Positions 43,381 to 57,023 of a DNA stretch of 64,000 nt are shown one piece after another. A program made the translations under genes and the position numbers. The notes beneath the pieces were generated by a model. The model had not been told where the DNA came from, ran no database searches, and saw only the letters and a program-made list of their open reading frames with translations. The stretch is taken from contig JBBPUQ010000001.1 of the NCBI GenBank assembly GCA_038501195.1, positions 3,348,001-3,412,000 of the forward strand, read 5' to 3'. Each line of letters begins with the position of its first letter. The stretch's first letter is position 1. Source of the stretch: Nemania diffusa. Taxonomy: Eukaryota; Ascomycota; Sordariomycetes; Xylariales; Xylariaceae.

Positions 43381-46300
43381 CAATACCTACTACCTAAGGT
43401 ATACATATGTAGGTAAGTGATGGCTAGATACATGTAGTAAGTCAGCCACCTTTTTCGCCTGGGAATAATAGCGTCGCTTGTCGATAGCCCTGGGAACAAC
43501 CTAGCTGTCGGATGCACCCGAGCTAACCTACGCACGCATACACTACATGGTAGGTAGATAATAATCTATGTAACCTATCTGCTAGCCCCGCCCCCCTGTA
43601 CTATTTCACCTTCAGGCTCTAAAAAGGACTAGCTACGAGTGGAATTTATGCTGCAGATCCTTTAGATATATACCTATATATAAAGCGTACATCATACACC
43701 ATACCTATTACATTTTATTAATTACAGATCTCTGTAACGTACCTTCTGGCTCTCGTTGTTCGCTTAACGAGCCAGAGCTGCAAGGCACCAACTTGACGTG
43801 ATATGGTACCGGTGGAATTACCGCGTGTCCAGGTCCTCGTCCTGTGGATACATCTCCCGGGGCTATCTTTTTAGTTTTAAACCCCTAGACCGTTGCAAGA
43901 TTTACATACATACTTCTGTACCTACATACCTAACATACACACATACATACATGGTACGCATGCCGTACCTGGCAATAACTACCACCAGACTACCTGGTAC
44001 AATCATGCTACCTACCTACATAAGAAGGTAGAGTACCTATACCGAGGTAGGCAAAACGATGCGCTGATCTATAAACAGCGAGAGGGTAGGAAGACAAATC
44101 AGAAGAGTAAAGTTGCAAAAGTGCCAGTAATTCGAGAGACCCAGTATGGATACCAAGAACCGATGCCAATCAGCTGATGCCTCTGTGGAAGAGAAGAGCT
44201 GTTCCTATTGGCATATGGGTCCTCACCGGTTTGGAGTCTGTTAGTCTTTCTTACACACTCTTTCCCCTGCCTCAATGCACGACACTGCTACAATAGGAAT
44301 TGCCGATTCCTCGTCTGATTTCGTGCCGGCCCCCGTCTGCCACTGGTGCCGGGCCTCTTCATACTAACCTACATACATACATACATTCGTACAGAGAGGC
44401 ATCTTCTATCTATCCATCTTCGTGCTAGCGCTAGGCATCGTCGGAGGGCCGAACCGAATGCTGCATGAGCGCGCTACCGCGCGTGCGTTGATTGCCTACC
44501 TACTTGTACATACATATACATATCTGCCTACCTACCTACCTGCCTACCTGCTTACCTACGCCTATCTTTATTATATTACAGGAACGTGACATCAGCAGAG
44601 GCATGTTTCTCGCCGCTGGGGTACAGAATATACAAGGATGGGCCCGTCCTGTACGTGCGGTTCAGGAATCTGTGGCTCAGGAATCTCGCTTAGACGTCGG
44701 AGAATTTCTCAAGCCTACCCATATACGTTCACCGACGGCGGAGACTGCTCGGCGAGCGGCCTGGTATCTGGCACGGCTCGTAGCGAAGCCGCGACTTCAC
44801 CGACGTAGAAGATGCTCGAATACTCACCGTCTTGGTCGTGAGCCATGGGCGGCATGCGAGAGAGCCGGTCGCGGGCACGTCGTTTAGGCCAGGTCTTTTT
44901 CTCCGTTATAGCTCGGTACCCTATAGTTCCATCGATGATCCCCCCCCATCTGGCGTAGACAAGCTAGTCTGGCGCCTTGCATCGGATGATAGACGGACAT
45001 CACCTCATCGACGGGACTGGCGCTTTCACTAGAGTCGTCGGACTCAGTCTACTGGACAGCATCTTCCCGCTACGAGCCAGCCTCGCTGTCAACCCCGGTC
45101 GGCTTCCTAGTAAGTGGTCGGACCTATGATGCGATATTGAGCCGGGATTAACGCCCCCTTTGAATTGCGGTCTCCGTTGATTGACGTGATGGAGGGGACC
45201 GAGACCGAAGAGTCTGCCGGTTGATGGGACACGATGGGACGAATGGTCGAATAGCTGGCGCAGATTTAAACAATCCGGTGTGAGATTGGGTCTGCATAAG
45301 CACCTATAATACCCACTTAGGTCGTAAACTTGTCATGTGAAAGCTTCCAGATGTATGCAGCCACGCCGATTGCATCGCCAGGTCTTTCCCCTTTACCCAT
45401 ATCAACCCATGTCCCTTGGCCGCCGATGCTGCGGTGCAACCCTAGAGCATAAGTAGCCAAGTGATGCTGTTGGCTAACCATCATATTCCAACGGCGTCCG
45501 GAGATCACAGTTGCAGTACCATCGATGCCATCTTGGAAAGGCGGGTAGCACAGACGCTGCCTATTCCAACGGTTTGTGCGTGTCAGGGGTTCTAGAAAGA
45601 TACCTATAAACTAACGCGATGGTGGGGGAATGGTCTTGAACACGAGCATGAATGTGCGCTGAGCACCTGGTCTGTATACCTACCTACAGCTTACCGCTAT
45701 CCTTGAGACCTATAGGACAAGCCAAGGCAAGAAGTTTACAATAAGGTTTCCACACCAAGGAAGGATATTATGAGGGAGACCCAGTGTACCTGCGGGACAG
45801 ATCCCCCACTTTGCGGGTTCCGAATTATCTTATAGGACGGCCGTCTTCTACTGTATGCAATAAAAGACGACGATGACTTCTCGTCTGTCCGATTGCGGAA
45901 TTAAACCGGGGGATGGAATCCCAATAGTCAACTCAATCAAGCCCCATTATTAGGGCGTCTATGGGGCTTACTATTACTTAATGTGTCTGAGAATTATTAA
46001 GGGCGGGTGAATGAGCTCAGGCTACTTACTGTATATATTCAAGTTTACGTACATGTATGTATGGGCAACTACACCACCGACTGTTTCAAACGTTTGTTAC
46101 CAAGCTCCTCGTAAGCAACCAGAGTTATGACTGCCAATCATCCCATGATCCTAGATTTCTCGGCATTACGAGCTTCTTATTATGCATCACGTACACAGAG
46201 TAAATACGTAAAAACTACCTATCGTATTCATGATAATCTCTAATACAGCTCATCTATCTAATTCTTTTCGGTACCCACTGCCTAACCATATTGACGAAAA

Positions 46301-46737
46301 ATTGCTACCCATTCGAGTTATCATAGATTGCGGCTGGATTATTTATATAGATTGAAGAAACGTAACTCTTAGGCTGATCTTTTCCCCCCCTTCAACACTA
46401 CCGATCTAATTGCTGTGGTGTGATCACTCTCGAGATGTACTTTACCCAGCGCGGGGCGTTGAACCCATTACACGTTGCCAAGAGGAGTTGCAGGACTTAC
46501 GTCACTACCATCAACCTACTACAATACTATCACAGCATCTTACTAATAGAAACAATAATGAAACACAAAGAAACATAGAAAACAATAATAAGGAACACGA
46601 AGACAACGATGGCGAGGTGCCGTCAACAAATTTTGATACCTATTGTCATGAGCTGTTCAATTTGTCTCCTGACCAGGCGCCGATGCGGCTGTTCCTGCGG
46701 CCACAAATGCGACCCGCCCTGCAAGAGTTACTAAGTA

Positions 46738-46766
46738 TGTATATATATATATCTATATATATATAC
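46738..46766. repeat. (AT)n microsatellite
   Basis: TATATATATATATCTATATATATATA-type run just beyond a 124-codon open frame of doubtful status. Confidence 0.8.
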
Positions 46767-49700
46767 AAATATTTATATGAATAACGCATTTAGGCAGTGT
46801 GTTTCATCTCAACTCATACTTCTGGGCCCCCCACCGCCTTAAGTACGCTGATGCGGTCACTACAAACAGGGTACCGACGTCTCCAAATCCGCAAATCGTT
46901 ATAAGACCCTAACCATCATCGTCGAAAGATGAGTCGATGTCCCGAGCTGACGTCCCTCTGATGCTAGGCTGAAGCATCTAGATCGAGGCAAGGTAGTAGC
47001 GGACTACATCTAGGCATGATCGATCTCCTGACATGCTCTGACAACTGACGGCATCTCTCATTCGATACTGCCGGGTCCAATATTTGCTTCGAATTGTACA
47101 GTATTTACTGGAGAGATGAAGGGGGAAATGCGAAGCAATGCAGCTACCGTAGGCGTACCCAGCATTGGTACATGATTCCAAGCTGTTCTATGAATAAGCT
47201 ATAACAGTCCAGATTCGTATGTATCAGGCGTCTGTCCCCACTTCCTGTTGGCTATTCCGGCATGCATGTGGCCTGAATAGGCAATACCAATAACGGGTTA
47301 CGCATACACGTCGGTAGTGTAAATCAACCTTGCAAACCATGCTCGCCATCCTCACCATCGCCGGACAAGATCACTAGCAGTTACAAAATGAGCGACACCG
47401 AGCCACAAAGACCATTTTATCGGACGAACTCGATCCTTCCAAGCCCTCTAATCACACGAAAACCTTGCGCTACCGGAACCACACGCAATAAGAAAGGTAC
47501 CTAGGTAGGCATGCTACAGCCTATAAGTGCCCAATATCTATACGTACATATTAGGTATGTAGGTAGTGCTCGCCTCACTGCACAGCTAGATATGTATGTA
47601 CCTAGACCCAGCTAGCGCCTCTAAGTAGGTAGGTACCTAGTAGGGAACCTCAGTGACACCCCACTTAGCTTGCCTTAGTGTACCTAAACTACCTAGAACG
47701 GACTCCACGTATAGGTACATATCCTAAGGTAGTTGAGCCTTAGGCACGCATATAGAATATACTCAAGGCTACCAGCTTGGTCGATATGCGACTGTACATG
47801 AGGAAGGTATCCTACTCTATACTTGCCTTAAATATGGCTATATATTTGCCCACATTACCTAAAGGGGCACAATATGCTGCAATACATATACATACATACC
47901 TAAGTAGGTACCTAGTAGATATATGTAGATCTAAGCTAGTAGGAGGTCACTGCGCCTACTTGTAGGGATTTGGTGCAACCGTTTTTGGCCTGGGTGAAAG
48001 ACACCGCCCGATTCCTCGCAGATGAGTCGAACCAGATAAGTATTTTATTTGTTATACCGATCGTATTTATATACGCACAGAAAACGCAGCAGAACACAGA
48101 ATACAGGCATCGTCTTCTCGCACGTGCCTCGACCCGTCCACGTCAAACCATGTCTCCTTCTATCTACATACGTAACGAAGAACAGCATCGTACTACGCAT
48201 ACACACTAACACACGATCCATATTGCCATGAACCTCCTGATCGTCCTATGTCCGGACAAAAGGCCAAGACCTATCTTTCGGCCATGCCCTTCCTGGATAC
48301 GATACCCTGCGAACAACGTCCGTGTCGGTACCCGCAGCCATGCGTACACTACTACCTAGCCTAAGTATTGGCCGGGTCTGGCCTCTGAACAACCAGAGAT
48401 ACCTGTTCTGTACAGCGTTAGGTAATCCCAAAGTGGACGATGAAGAATCGGTACCGTACTGTTGCCGCAATGTGCCTACCTACCTACCTTACCCACCTAC
48501 CCAGTACTGCATGTACGCATATGGAGGCCACGATAGAATCAGCGCGCATAGGCGCACGTTGTTAGCCACGTGCCAGAACCCACCTGACATCGAACACGCA
48601 GCACTGGAACCAGACTAGCTTCAGACCGGATCATGCCTCCGTCGCCGGGAATCTACACTATCCATCCATCTTAGCAGACGCACAACCGACGACAGGCGCT
48701 TTGCAGGAAGCCGGAAGCAGGAAGACGGGTGATGCTGTCGGAGACTCGACCCATTAACGTCCAGCCCTCGCCTTAGTGCAGCTGATCAGGCCGTCCGAAC
48801 GCTGAAGGAATGGCTGTTAGCGACGGCCCATATAAGGTGATCGACCAACCGGTCCCTCTGCCGGGCATATACGCCGATAATCCAGGCATCGAAATAACCC
48901 GAAGAGCATGGATGACGTCGCGCTACCAGGCCCGTTAATTGTCAAAGATTCTGACAGCAAACGAGTGGGCCCCCCTGACAAACCGTTGGCTATGTTGTGC
49001 GGGTAGGCTTCTATTACGCTTGTAGAAGCCTGCCCTCTCTGTTCGCTTTGACCTTTTCAAATGAAATGAGGCCCGAACAGATGGTATATAGGAGTGCTCG
49101 TATACAGAACCACTGTTGGGATGTCGTGCCAACGGCACACGGCGAGCCCTAGAGCCTCCTTCGACAGAAAATTTTCTCTTAGCGCGTTTGACCGTTCTAG
49201 GGATGAACCATGAAGCAAGCAGGCAAGCACTTGTACGCATAGTCGAGTTGCGACAAACACTCCAGAGACGCAATAGATAGCGACCGATACCAACGAGGGC
49301 GGTTCAAGGCTTTAAGATGGTTTTGTGACGACGCCCACCCCACTAACGAACGAACGGCCGCTCGGCGGGAAGAGGGTTAACACCGCGTGCTGGGTCATAT
49401 CGACAGGCCATTGTGGCTATTGTTCCCTATAACACCTACGCGTATGTATTCCTCGCACGTTCTGACGAGTACACGGCAGTGGTACCACAACGTTCTTGGC
49501 GACCGGAACCGAATTACATCGTACAGGAGCTATATCGCGGATTGATGCATCTTATACAGACTATCACTTATCAATTCCACCTCGAACGGCATCTTTGGCC
49601 TTTTAGTCTACAATAGGTACACTGCTTACCCTCTCGCTCCCCCATACCTTGCACAACGCGGGTGGGCTTACCATCCCAGCAGCGGAACATGAGCCGGTAG

Positions 49701-51903
49701 TGTGGATTGGGCCTGCATCATACATATACATTCACGTGTAAGCTGTGATGTAACACGATTTCGACTTTGTGTGGCTCGTTCGATGGACTTATGCGCACCA
49801 TTCACCATACCATGTCTCTTATTGTCTTATACACATAAGTGTATAGCATAACGTATATCCTGCATGCTACCAGATTCGTCGACGACTCTCCTATGCAATG
49901 CAAATCATTCTTATTTCCTCGCCGCTTACTGCGGCTACAGGCAAGACCGTTTTCTTCCTCTTTCTCTTTCGGTACCCCTGTCACGTTAGTTCGTATCCCT
50001 ATCTACTCAGTACATACTATCGTAAGGACATACTATGTACAATGCTGCGTGTAGGTGTTATCGAACTTCACGTCATCGCCACCAGAACCCCTCCTGCATC
50101 ACGCCGTTGGGCGAAATATTGACCCTGGGCTAACCATCTCTGCCGGCTCCGGCTGGGCGTCACTAATATCGGGTGCAGCGATCTCACGACGAACTGGCAT
50201 GGGTCCCTAATCATGCAGCCACGGTTGCCGTTGACAGTCTTGGAGAGCTTCCCCATACGGACAGTTTAAGCTCATCCAACGTCGCTCGCCCTATCTTATC
50301 CGTGGGGGATCGTTGTGCCCCATTCTACCAATACGGTAAATGCTACTATTAGCGATCTCACATCTACGCTGTACATACATACATACCTACATACCTACCA
50401 CATCTTAATAGCATCAGGCTCTATATCAGCTATACTCTAACCCCCCACTTCGTTTCCCATCCTCACAACCTCCCAAGCGACGAAGCCGCTGCTTGCGACG
50501 TAAAATGGGGAGTGATCGAACCCCTCGGGCTTCGGACCGTCGGAAATAACCACGACTTTTTCTTATAGGTAGTGCAACTAAGAGTGGCAGCAGCGGTGTA
50601 GATAGGGACGAGCGATCGCGCCGTTCTCGCACACCTACCTAGCTACTCGAAGAGCCAAGACTACGGTGACTAGGCGAGGCACGGGAGAGATATCGGAGAT
50701 TGCATACCGCAATCGTATATCAGTTACCTCATAACTCGGTAGGAGCGAAGATGTGGGAGACTCGCTAGAGAGAAGGGTAGGTCGACCTGTCGAACGTGCA
50801 TGGGAGCCCTGACCTTGACTCTGGCCACATGGGACTACATGCTATGTTCGCTTACTCCTCTACCGGTGTTATAAACATAGCATCAGGGCGCACGAGCGCG
50901 AGGAGCACCCAGGGGATAACCTTGAAAGAAAGCTCTGACATGTTTGTATACATATTCCTTCTACTAATACGTTTTCTCCTTTGGCTTTCGCTTCATAATC
51001 CACCTGCCCCGAACCGGCTTTGGCGGAATTAACTTTACTGTTCATTCTGACAAGATCACGTAGTATACGAAGTGAATAGGTATGTGATAGGCACTTGGAA
51101 GCAGCAGGGGGAGGAGATTACGGTGTGCGCTGCCCCTCTACCGCAATAACTACTGCGTACTCTGTATACGTAGTGTACCTACACCACATGGCGGCTCGGG
51201 CGAGCAGGGGACTGGACTTTGCCAGGTCTATTAAAAGTGCCGGGAAACCCTACACACGCTATCTGGGCACGCTAGGTATTTCGCAGTTCGAGGCCAAGGA
51301 TCATGGAGAGAGAGCGCAGCTGGCTAGTTCTTTAGCCTTACAGTACTGCAACCTAGTGGGACAACTTACCCATCCACAGAATATCTAGCTTGCTTTTAGC
51401 GCGTGTGGCTTGGGGTATGTGGGTTTTGATGGGCAGTGTTCTACATAGTATGTATGATAAAGTTGGCGATAGAAGTTAATATGCAGGAGAAGTGCCTCGC
51501 ACTTACACTAACTAGTTTGTAGCGGCGGCGGTGGGTATAGGCAAGAGACTCCTCTAACGCGTAGATAGTTATTGCGGGCCTGATGGGATTTTAGACAAGT
51601 CTCCCAATAGAACCTCGCTAGCTGCTCTCCGGGGCTAAAAGGTATCTCGAAGATATACCCCTAGCAACCACTGCAGATTTAAACGTTGAACTGTCTCAAG
51701 TACGTTTGTTGTCTTTATAAGCTATTTTATGAGGTTTAAAGATGATTTCTAAGTTTATTTTTGTAAAGTTTCTAACATATAGTCAACTTCAGTCGATGAG
51801 ATTCCGTCCCATCAGACTTCTGTTGGGCTCCTCTTGATGGAGCTTCCTATTCTTGCGATCCCTGGTCGCGTTGTCTAGTTTAGCCTTACGCAATCCCGCG
51901 CTA

Positions 51904-51924
51904 GTTGACAGTTGACAGTTGACA
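51904..51924. repeat. Three perfect tandem GTTGACA heptamers
   Basis: GTTGACA is repeated three times with no spacer, about 0.4 kb downstream of the VIP1 stop codon. Confidence 0.8.
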
Positions 51925-52298
51925 TATTCCTTCCTATGGTGTGTATGTACGTTTTGCATGGGCCCTGCATCCTTCCTTTCGTGGGATGACATACCCCCGC
52001 TTACTAATTTTAATGCTGATGTCGCTTTGACATTTCATTATCGTGTGCTCAACGATTTATGTAGGTTTAACGAGTCCGAGTGAGAAGAACTGGTGGTAGG
52101 AGATCCATTCCCCTGACCGAAACTCGCTCACCGCTTAGGTGAAACAGGGTTCTCCAGTTAGTGTAGACAGCGTCCGTCGTGCCGATGGATTCAAGACCCA
52201 TCGGTTCGCATTCCGGGACATATCTTTTACTCGTAGAGGAGGTAGTGCATTGCTGCCGAGGTTGACTCGAGACACGCACGCATACGTCATCACGATAG

Positions 52299-55200
52299 CT
52301 ATTCTGGCTGTGACCGAGCATCATTACCTGTCGCAGTGGTTTTCGGAGGCTGTTCAAGTCCGAGCTCAGAAGTGCTCATGACGACAGGCGGAGGCAGAGC
52401 TTCCATAGTCCCTATACTAGACTTGTCGTCCCGCACGATGTCTGTCGTAAGGCCGTCATCGGCATCAGGCAATAATGATTTGGATGGCTCGGCTTGCTTC
52501 ATTTCTAGGCCGTCATGCTCATCGTCTTGATGATCCCTCTCAAATACGTCGGCCTCCGAGTTCTGGCGCTCCTTTTCCTGGAATGTGAAAGCGTCGGATA
52601 GATTTACCGCTAGGAAAGTCTTTGGCAACTTGACCCTGCAATTGGTTTTGTAAGCGATTTGAAGTTTGATGTTTAAGTCGTTAGTCGAACAGAGAGACTT
52701 ACTGGTGGAATTTCGCTCGTAGCGTCTCGATAACCTCCTTCCAGTCCCCGTGAGGTGTCAGACTTCGTCGTGGCGCGCACCCTATGCAATGTTTGCTATC
52801 TAATTGAATATCCAGCGGATCATAAATATGACAGCCTGGGCTGATGGTAATTCGAATGCTGTAGTTGAAGGCAGGCTGACCAGGCAGTGGCGCATCTAAC
52901 GCGCCTTTATTTTCGGATTCGTACAATTCAAAACATATCTGGGAGAGATAGTCAAGCTCTGGAATAGTGCGACGATTAATCTTCGTCTCAATACCTCCCT
53001 CTAGAATGCAATTAAGCAGCGTGTATATATGTGACTCCTTGGTAAAGTAGAAGAAAGATTTGGCGTCTTCCGATGCCTGCATCTCCTCGAGGTCCTGAAC
53101 TATTTCTTTAAGAAGAGGCAGTGAAGTCAACAGCCCAATCTCGAGCTGCTTTTGATTAGGTCCATTCTACAAAGAATACTCGGGTGAGACTAACCTTCTC
53201 GCTATCTGAAATACCGTATTCCTGGGGGCATATAAAGTCAAACATCACCTTCGCCAGCTGATACAACTCTCGAAGGGGCTCGAAGCGCGCGTCCGTTTTT
53301 GCCTTGGTCCGGTTGTTGCCTCTCTGGAGATGGAAATACTCGTCGGGCTGTGCGATTTCACTCGAATGCTTCATCCAGGATCTCCGTCGGAATATTCGTC
53401 TCATGGCATTCTGTGCCTCAGACCTCTCCACCCGATCTCCCCTTTCCGATAAATCTAGTTTATCGGCTTTATCACTAGGGGGTGGCGCTACGACCTGACT
53501 CTTATCTGATTTATCGTCGATTGTCTTGCTGTTTTCTTCTGAGTCTTTCGGTGTATTTTTACTGTCGCGGTTGAGGGTGATACCAAGCTCTTCTTCTAGC
53601 ATATGTTTCGGTGGCGTAAACACCCACTCGAGAAATTGGCGGTTATGCAAGGCGTCAAACTTCATGGTGTCGTACAGTTCAGATATCTTGCTTGGATCAA
53701 TTTTCTCATGGTCGCAAAATTCAGCAAAGAGCTTTTCCCAACGCTCCCGGAAGAGCTCAGCATCCTCTCCGCAGCACCAGCGAGTCTGGATATTAGTGAT
53801 GGCGTTAGCCTGTGATAGTGACGAGGCAATCGATGTGCTAGAGTTTTCACCACCAGCCTTTTCCGAATTCGAAGTGTTGATCGCGTTAAGAGAGTTCACT
53901 GCGCCGCTATATAGCTTGTTGTAGTTATGTTGCATCACATAGCGATGGAAGTTCATCAACTGAACTACCCGCGTCTGGACCTCAGAAGGTTCGGGCATGC
54001 CTTCGGGCCATGCAAACTGTGGTGGACGTTCATTATCCTTCCGCAGCAATCCCTTGAGCTTCTTTTTGACCTTGTCCATTTCGTCTTTGGCTGCGTTCGA
54101 GTCGTCAAGCAGGTCTTTTCGGATTGTAATAAAGTCCTCCGGAAGCTCTTTCTGGTCTAGGAAGGACGCCGCCCAGATTTGGGCACTCGTTGTGACACGG
54201 CGCTCTGAGCTGCTAAAGACATGGACTTCGTCGAGGATATCTCGATTTAAGAGCATATAATCGTTTCGCATATTCTGTGCTAGTTCTTGGGCCTGGTATC
54301 TGGCAGAATGCGTGGGTTCACCACCCCACTTGACAATTAGCTGCAATTTATCCAAGACGAAACTGTTGTCCGCCGCCGTAAATTTGGACATTGTAACACC
54401 AGACATTGAATCCTGACGTCGGGGCGCACCATGTCGAGTCTTGTCTTGCAATTTCTCTTCCTCGTTGGTAATGGTATCCCGAGCATCTTGATCGTCATGG
54501 GAAGGCTCTATCCTTGCGTCTGCTTCCTCTTTGCTCTGTCCAGTCGAAGTTTCTGAAACTATTGAACCAGTTTTGATTCCTTCTGATATATTGGCTATCA
54601 GCTCGGGCGCCATCTCTACTGATTTCTTTTTGCTGAACATCGGCTTGATTTGCACCTTCGTACCAGCCCAGCCACCCTTCTTTACAAGGACGTTTCGCAG
54701 TGCTTTGAGCTTCTTCCGGTCCTCTATTCCCTGCTTTATTGCCATATCTACAGCCTCAAGAACGCTTGTGAGCGCTGCCTCGCCAATTAATAAAACTTCT
54801 TCTTGGTGCCCTTTGAGAAGGTCGATGAAGGGCTGAGTATGAAAAGTGAATTTGTATTTCTGCTTCGGCGTACGGTCGGCGTGACGGATTACTGAGACAA
54901 GGCCTTTAAGTTTCCAGGAATGTTTTGGTGGCGGAGGAGGTGGTGTAGGTTGAGGGTCGGTGTACTCTTCTGTTCCATTATCCGGAGTCGCTGGGTGAGT
55001 TGGCGGTGCGGTAGCAGATGCACTGCTAAGGGCTGAGCTGCCGCCAGTGAGATGAGTATGAGGGCTAACGATCCCACTATGCATTTTTGAAGCTATATTA
55101 TGAGCCACACTCGTCTCAGACCTCCCAGTCAGGGAGCCGCCCAGGGATTTCTCATCCGCGTTCGACTCCCTTGCAGAATCATCCGAGGATAGTGTACCTG

Positions 55201-57023
55201 TAGTGCCGGGTAAGGCGGAAGGATTCGCTGGTTGCGCAACTGGCAGTGCTTCCTTGTCCTTGCTCGCCAGCAACGCCTTCGCTAAAGGATCATTGATGTC
55301 CGTCGCTGACGGAGAAGGAGGTGGTGGAGTTGGGCCACCTCGCTTAATTCTCTCTCTCATAAACATCTCTTTAAGTATACTAGCGCAGTGGTCGTAGTAT
55401 GTTTCGTTATCTTTGACGAAACTCCAACCATTCACATCAATGACACAACTCTTGCCTCCAGCGCGGAGTAGGTCAAATCCGCAAACCCTCTGCCCAAATG
55501 TTTTCGCAATCTTGCTAGCCATTTCCTTTTCATCGGGGCTCAGAGCGGTTACATAGCGAATTTCTTTACCGTGAGTATTGCGCCTGACGATACCGTCCAC
55601 GACAGGCGACTTTCTCGTCTCCGCATGGCAGTAGTGGGGTCCGACGGTGTATGCCTTGACGTCTTCAGCATTATCTACTTGCATGAACTTCTCATATATG
55701 AAGCTGCTATCTGGCTCGGTGATTGCTCGGGGAACCACAAGGTCCTCCACAAACTCAGAGCTTTTATTCCCAATCTTCCTGAACAGCTTCCGTGCGCCAC
55801 CACCAGCGGAACGCGGGAAGTATATGATGATATTATGATCTTCGCCACTGGTTGGTTTCTCGACAAAGGGCTTCTTTAATAAAGCACCATCGACGCTGAG
55901 AATATCGCCATCATCGAGAAGCTCGACCTTTCTAGGAGCGCGATACAGCCCAAGATCGGTAGCCCCCAAGTCGATACCAGAAACCTCGTGGGTGTGTTTT
56001 GCAACCTCGGGAGTGAGCAAGTCTGGCCCACCATCGCGATTCACCTCAATCCGCTGGGGCGTTGGGACGTTGATCTTGTCTAATATGCGGAGGCAAAGCC
56101 GTCTATCCCACAGTATCTTTTGCATAGGAACATCATTGACACAGAATGGCTTTCGGGCCTTGACATATGCAATAGCTTTATCTAGTGGAAACCCATCCGA
56201 ATAGAATGATATTAGGTAGTCACATATCGGCCAGTTTTCCACACCTATTTGAACGTTAGAAAAAATGTGTTTGAGCAACTCGCACGATAGACGTACCTTC
56301 ATCTAAAATGGTCTTATCTCCGAAAACAACGACGTCAAAGTCACGGTTGGCGATAATGCGGTTGAGTATGTTTCTGCTAGGCTTGCTCCGGGCCTTTGAA
56401 TCCAAGGCACAGACACCGATGATGCCCCAGGGCGCTGGCTTTGCCTCCTCCTTCTCCCTGGGTTGAGTACCTCGCTCACTACTTTGGCTGTGAGTACTAG
56501 TCGCAGTGCTCCCACTGAAGCGCCGCTTCGCCCTGCTTCGATCCCTAGTCGTTTGAGATCGAGCGGTAGGGACAGAAGCCGGGGGCGGGGGAGGCACGGG
56601 GTTACGCTTGACCAAATCGAGCGAACTGTTGTGATGCGTACTCAACGGCGTCAACTGTGGACCGTTGCCAGGAACACTTTGGGAGTTAGGACTAGAAGAA
56701 GTGGTGACAGTGACGTTGGAGAGGCCGGCCTCTGACTGACCCGAGACGGGGTCAAGACCTTTGCTCGACGCCATGAAGCCCTGAACCGAGATAGAACGCT
56801 GCACAGTGCCACAATCGGAGCCGGCAGTGGAGGAGACGGCGGAGCTTGTGGCGCCAGCGGCCGATGCCAGAGAGAAGACGGATGAGACAGAGATACGCTT
56901 GTTGCCGCTCGATTGAGGGGTTGAAGAAAGCTGATTGAGGGCAGGATCAAGCAGTTGACTGTGATAACTTGAGTCTTGGACGGAAGAGAGTCTGTTGGCA
57001 CTTGAGTTTGAGTTTGCCTCCAT
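52299..57023 (-). CDS. VIP1: Inositol hexakisphosphate/diphosphoinositol kinase Vip1 (PPIP5K, Asp1)
   Basis: Four exons: 57023-56297, 56244-53195, 53145-52703 and 52635-52299, with introns of 52, 49 and 67 nt; 1518 aa. A Ser/Thr-rich N-terminus (1-205) precedes [20 protein letters not shown], which opens the ATP-grasp kinase domain. Kinase motifs: [20 protein letters not shown] and [20 protein letters not shown]. The histidine-acid-phosphatase-like half starts at [13 protein letters not shown] (near residue 700) and runs to about 1400, with long charged inserts, and a disordered acidic tail closes the protein. The kinase half makes 1-diphospho-inositol pyrophosphates from IP6 and 5-PP-IP5; the second half removes the 1-phosphate. 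In fungi this controls cell polarity, morphogenesis and phosphate signalling. The second intron must end at CAAAAGCAG, giving the conserved join [18 protein letters not shown]. Confidence 0.96.

Larger units (their letters stand above)
41547..52298. other. 10.8-kb gene desert
   Basis: No gene recognised. The main contents are simple-sequence tracts and TACCTA motif clusters, several listed separately: 41700-41810, 42169-42184 (T run), 42341-42387, 43050-43260, 43312-43380, 44500-44560, 46738-46766, 47500-47730 and 51904-51924. Open frames of up to about 130 codons (44492-44887, 46410-46784) lack recognisable domains. The region 51400-52298 is the 3' flank of VIP1. Confidence 0.5.

Noticed and set aside
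44492..44887. 131-codon plus-strand frame
   Set aside because: Begins inside a TACC repeat; the Arg-rich remainder shows no domain.
50500..50540. GGTTCGATC-like B-box on the minus strand, suggesting a tRNA
   Set aside because: The T-arm stem does not pair and no A-box or acceptor stem is found at the right distance.
53304..54836. Several 60-130-codon plus-strand frames
   Set aside because: They are shadows antisense to VIP1 exon 2.
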